Assembly: GCA_052032335.1 (NCBI GenBank)
Contig: JBPEWV010000179.1
Coordinates: 10,498 to 74,497 of the forward strand
Origin: Pleionea sp052032335
GTDB lineage: Bacteria; Pseudomonadota; Gammaproteobacteria; Enterobacterales; Kangiellaceae
Length of the DNA: 64,000 nucleotides
Reading direction: 5' to 3'
Shown: positions 61,449-64,000 of the stretch, piece by piece
Layout: each line of letters starts with the position of its first letter
Numbering within the stretch: position 1 is the first letter of the stretch
Position numbers and translations under genes: made by a program
Notes under the pieces: generated by a model
What the model saw: the letters and a program-made list of their open reading frames with translations, nothing else
What the model was told of the DNA's origin: nothing
Database searches by the model: none

Positions 61449-62399
61449 ATGCATACGATATTGCTTTCTATAGGACCATTACTCGTACTTATCGGCCTCG
61501 GATTTTATTTGGGTCGTTCAAACTTTATTTCCAAAGAGTTTCTCAGTGGATTATCCAGGTTAACCTTTACCTTTTTCATTCCTGCTCTGTTGTTTTTAAG
61601 TATTTATCAAAGTGACGACCTCAGTAATCTAACGTCGGATTTATTGCTCGCTTTCTATCTTCCCGTTGTCGGATTATTTGGTTTTAGCTTTTTGCTGTTT
61701 CGTAAGCTCTTTCGAGCCAAATTTCCGAAAACCGAGTTGTTATCGCTGGCATCAACCTTTTCGAATAATGTGCTAATAGGCATACCGGTGTTGATCAGTT
61801 TCTTCGGCAACGACGTGCTGTTGCCCGGATTCTTTATCGTCTCCATTCACAGCCTGTTACTATTTTCATTAACCAGTTTAAGTGCGGCGTTAATCGGATC
61901 AGATGCAAATTCAAACGATTCATCGTGGTATCGCTCGGTTGCAACCAGTTTATGGTTGACCACGCGCAGCCCGATCGTTTTGAGTTTAATTGTTGGCCTA
62001 GGGCTAAAATTGATTGATTTTTCGGTGCCGACTCTAATCATCAAACCTTTGGAACTTTTACAAGGTGCCGCATTGCCTTGCGCTCTTATCGTATTGGGAA
62101 GCAGCTTGGCCAAATACCGAGTCGCAGGCGACTGGTGGACCACTGCAGTCGTCAGTGCATTTAAGCTCGTTTTATTACCCGCATTAGTAGGATTAAGTGC
62201 TCACTTTCTGTTTGGACTTAGTGATAAGCTGATCGCGATCACGGTGGTGATGTCGGCTTCCCCGGTGGGTATCAATGTATTCATGTTTGCCGCCCAAGAC
62301 AAAGCAGCCTCCCCCTACCTTGCAACCACCATTTTGGTATCAACTCTACTCTCGTTAATTACTATTCCGTGCTGGCTGTTTATTCTCAATCTTGTTTAG
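61449..62399 (+). CDS. AEC family transporter
   Basis: The AEC (auxin efflux carrier-like) family holds bacterial permeases for small organic acids and similar compounds. The 316-residue protein has about ten hydrophobic segments in two halves. The second half contains LPCALIVLGSSLAKYR and the family's typical end, where ITVVMSASPVGINVFMFAAQ gives the conserved proline. Substrate unknown. It is monocistronic, after the EF-G terminator; the ATG has no strong ribosome-binding site. Confidence 0.88.
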   Translation: MHTILLSIGPLLVLIGLGFYLGRSNFISKEFLSGLSRLTFTFFIPALLFLSIYQSDDLSNLTSDLLLAFYLPVVGLFGFSFLLFRKLFRAKFPKTELLSLASTFSNNVLIGIPVLISFFGNDVLLPGFFIVSIHSLLLFSLTSLSAALIGSDANSNDSSWYRSVATSLWLTTRSPIVLSLIVGLGLKLIDFSVPTLIIKPLELLQGAALPCALIVLGSSLAKYRVAGDWWTTAVVSAFKLVLLPALVGLSAHFLFGLSDKLIAITVVMSASPVGINVFMFAAQDKAASPYLATTILVSTLLSLITIPCWLFILNLV

Positions 62400-62514
62400 G
62401 ACACAGTCACTTGCGGTGATCTTTTAATCGATTATAATACGCGCGAGTTAGCTGCTATGGCGGCATTAAATCAACCAAGCACCGGATTTACGATCCGGCA
62501 GGCAGGAGTAAATA

Positions 62515-63510
62515 ATGAAGTACGTTGTATGCGCGCTTTACAAGTTCGTAAAGCTGGAAGATTTTGAGTCTATTAAAGAGCCGTTATTACAAACGATGCT
62601 TGACCATAAGGTCGTCGGTACCTTGTTACTGGCTCACGAAGGAATTAATGGCACGGTTGCCAGTACTCGCGAGGGAATCGATGGATTAATCAGTTGGTTA
62701 CAACAAGACAAGCGACTAAACCCAATTGAGTTCAAAGAGTCCTACACCGACATATCACCTTTTAAGCGCACCAAAGTAAAATTAAAAAAAGAAATTGTCA
62801 CCATGGGCGTTGAGGACATCGACCCAACTCAAACAGTGGGAACTTACGTCGAAGCCAAAGACTGGAATGATTTGATCAATGATCCCGAGGTTCTTTTGAT
62901 CGATACCCGAAACGACTATGAGGTTGAAGTAGGTACTTTTAAAAATGCAATAAATCCACACACAGAGACCTTTCGCGAATTTCCACAATATGTGGAAGAG
63001 CACCTCGATCCTGAGAAGCACAAAAAAGTCGCCATGTTTTGTACTGGCGGCATCCGCTGTGAAAAATCCACGGCTTTCTTGAAAGAAAAAGGCTTCGAAA
63101 ATGTTTACCATCTGAAAGGTGGCATCCTTAAGTATTTAGAGGAAGTACCTAAAGAAGAAACAATGTGGGACGGCGAATGTTTTGTTTTTGACGACCGAGT
63201 CACCGTGAACCACGATTTGGAGCGAGGCGGTTACGATCAGTGCCATGCTTGCCGATTACCTATTACGGAAGAAGACAAACAAAGCGAATTGTATGAAAAA
63301 GGAGTTAGCTGTCCGCATTGTTTTGATAAAACAACCTCAGAACAAAAAGAGCGTTATGCGCAGCGAGAATTGCAAATTCAGTTGGCCAAACAGCGTGGTG
63401 AAACGCATATTGGCAACGAAGCTGCTACTATTTTAGCGCAAAAGAAAAAACGCAAGCGCGAGAGAATAGCCGAACAAAGAGCTGCAGCTCGTAAGACTTC
63501 AACTCAATAA
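62515..63510 (+). CDS. trhO: tRNA uridine(34) hydroxylase TrhO (rhodanese family)
   Basis: TrhO (YceA) uses O2 to hydroxylate U34 of tRNAs on the way to 5-methoxyuridine and its derivatives. The 331-residue protein has an N-terminal acylphosphatase-like domain (TLLLAHEGINGTVASTREGI) and the rhodanese domain with catalytic Cys in MFCTGGIRCEKSTAFL. A C-terminal Cys-rich region (CHACRLPI, CPHC) fits the family, and a Lys/Arg-rich tail follows. GGCAGGAG lies before the ATG. Confidence 0.95.
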   Translation: MKYVVCALYKFVKLEDFESIKEPLLQTMLDHKVVGTLLLAHEGINGTVASTREGIDGLISWLQQDKRLNPIEFKESYTDISPFKRTKVKLKKEIVTMGVEDIDPTQTVGTYVEAKDWNDLINDPEVLLIDTRNDYEVEVGTFKNAINPHTETFREFPQYVEEHLDPEKHKKVAMFCTGGIRCEKSTAFLKEKGFENVYHLKGGILKYLEEVPKEETMWDGECFVFDDRVTVNHDLERGGYDQCHACRLPITEEDKQSELYEKGVSCPHCFDKTTSEQKERYAQRELQIQLAKQRGETHIGNEAATILAQKKKRKRERIAEQRAAARKTSTQ

Positions 63511-63528
63511 CACAGGTTACATTAATAT

Positions 63529-63550
63529 GAGGAGCGCCCTAAGGCTCCTC
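63529..63550. terminator. Hairpin between trhO and the DUF6491 gene
   Basis: GAGGAGC pairs with GCTCCTC around an 8-base loop between two convergent genes. T-runs on either side are weak, so termination strength is uncertain. Confidence 0.5.
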
Positions 63551-63558
63551 GCTTGAGT

Positions 63559-63963
63559 TTATTTTAAAGCTCGAACTTCATCGGCCTGTTCGGGAGTCAG
63601 CGGATAAATTGCATTGATACGACATTCGCCGCCAACAGAATTCGGAATTTTAATGGAATCAAACCCCGCATCAAGTGACGAACCTTCATTATCAACGCTA
63701 ATACTGTGAGCGAAGGGTAAGTCGTAGCACGGCGCCCGCAATTCAATGAGATAAGGCTTCTTGTAAGTTGTCGATATGATCAAAAAGTCACGATCCAGAG
63801 AATTCCAGCCGTGAAATCGAAAAGCAGTAATCCGAGTGGATTTTTTCAATTCGTTTTCTTCAATATAAGTTTTATAAATATTGGCTTTTGTTTGCTTTCC
63901 GTTTGGACTCGAGGCACATCCAAAAAGTATAAAGGTTAGTAGAACTGCGGTTATTAACTTCAT
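63559..63963 (-). CDS. DUF6491 family lipoprotein
   Basis: The 134-residue product has a lipoprotein signal peptide with lipobox LFGCAS (Cys at about 16). The mature part matches DUF6491 in outline: RITAFRFHGWNSLDRDFLIIST, then RAPCYDLPFAHSI and a final CRINAIYPLTPEQADEVRAL. The two remaining Cys could form a disulfide. The function is unknown. Confidence 0.85.
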   Translation of the reverse strand: MKLITAVLLTFILFGCASSPNGKQTKANIYKTYIEENELKKSTRITAFRFHGWNSLDRDFLIISTTYKKPYLIELRAPCYDLPFAHSISVDNEGSSLDAGFDSIKIPNSVGGECRINAIYPLTPEQADEVRALK

Positions 63964-64000
63964 CTCATTTTCCTTTAGCGATATAACAATTGTGGTTCAA

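Overview
This 64 kb window is chromosomal DNA from a Gram-negative gammaproteobacterium, probably a marine heterotroph. The evidence is an S10-spc-alpha ribosomal cluster in gammaproteobacterial order, EpmA/EF-P/EpmB, a FimX-like regulator, ParC/ParE, TolC, KDO transferase (WaaA) and a secreted laminarinase-type enzyme. Oceanospirillales-like (Kangiella/Pleionea/Aliikangiella type) is my best guess from gene content and base composition; I could not run a phylogeny. The gene order motB-motA-psd / PilZ-like-fimX-serB-ahpA-like / parC-parE-cpdA-yqiB-nudF-tolC-waaA resembles, from memory, the Pseudomonas aeruginosa PA4953-PA4988 region, so the backbone looks ancestral.

Layout. 1-2.3 kb: flagellar stator genes (motB cut by the window edge, motA) divergent from psd. 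2.3-20.5 kb: an accessory stretch. It opens with a 5 kb gene fusing a GH16 beta-glucanase, several carbohydrate-binding domains, calcium-binding thrombospondin type 3 repeats and a di-heme DUF1111-type oxidoreductase, preceded by a LacI-family-like operator. It continues with small secreted or membrane proteins (one with HELVH), a MipA/OmpV porin-like protein, an RDD protein, two GNAT acetyltransferases flanking a RES-Xre toxin-antitoxin pair, a DUF5610 protein, MsrB, a subclass B3 metallo-beta-lactamase-like enzyme, an MtfA-like peptidase with a SEC-C tail, a secreted protein with an internal duplication, and an AraC regulator. 20.5-23.2 kb: epmA, efp and epmB, the complete EF-P beta-lysylation set apart from the EpmC hydroxylase. 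23.4-30.8 kb: PilZ-like and FimX-like c-di-GMP genes, serB, an AhpA/YtjB-like membrane protein and an HDOD protein. 30.8-44 kb: topoisomerase IV, cAMP phosphodiesterase, DUF1249, ADP-ribose pyrophosphatase, a PCMT-family methyltransferase, TolC, WaaA, RnfH, RatA, SmpB and a LysM lipoprotein. 44-58.7 kb: a DUF1338 enzyme, then the minus-strand ribosomal cluster rpsJ to rplQ with secY, rpmJ and rpoA. 59.2-64 kb: a divergent EF-G of the EF-G2 type, an AEC transporter, trhO and a DUF6491 lipoprotein.

How the genes work together. The ribosomal block reads right to left from a promoter near 58.9 kb. It has a leader that folds like the L4-controlled S10 leader, an internal spc promoter before rplN, a hairpin before rpsM where the S4-controlled alpha leader lies in E. 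coli, and a clear terminator after rplQ. rpsL, rpsG and tuf are absent, and the EF-G gene runs the other way, so the usual str-S10 linkage is broken here. MotA/B, PilZ-like and FimX-like genes point to surface motility under c-di-GMP. The large fused enzyme is the most unusual object in the window: it suggests one secreted polypeptide that binds beta-1,3-glucan, hydrolyses it and carries out heme-dependent redox chemistry. Function calls rest on reading motifs by eye; no database search was run.
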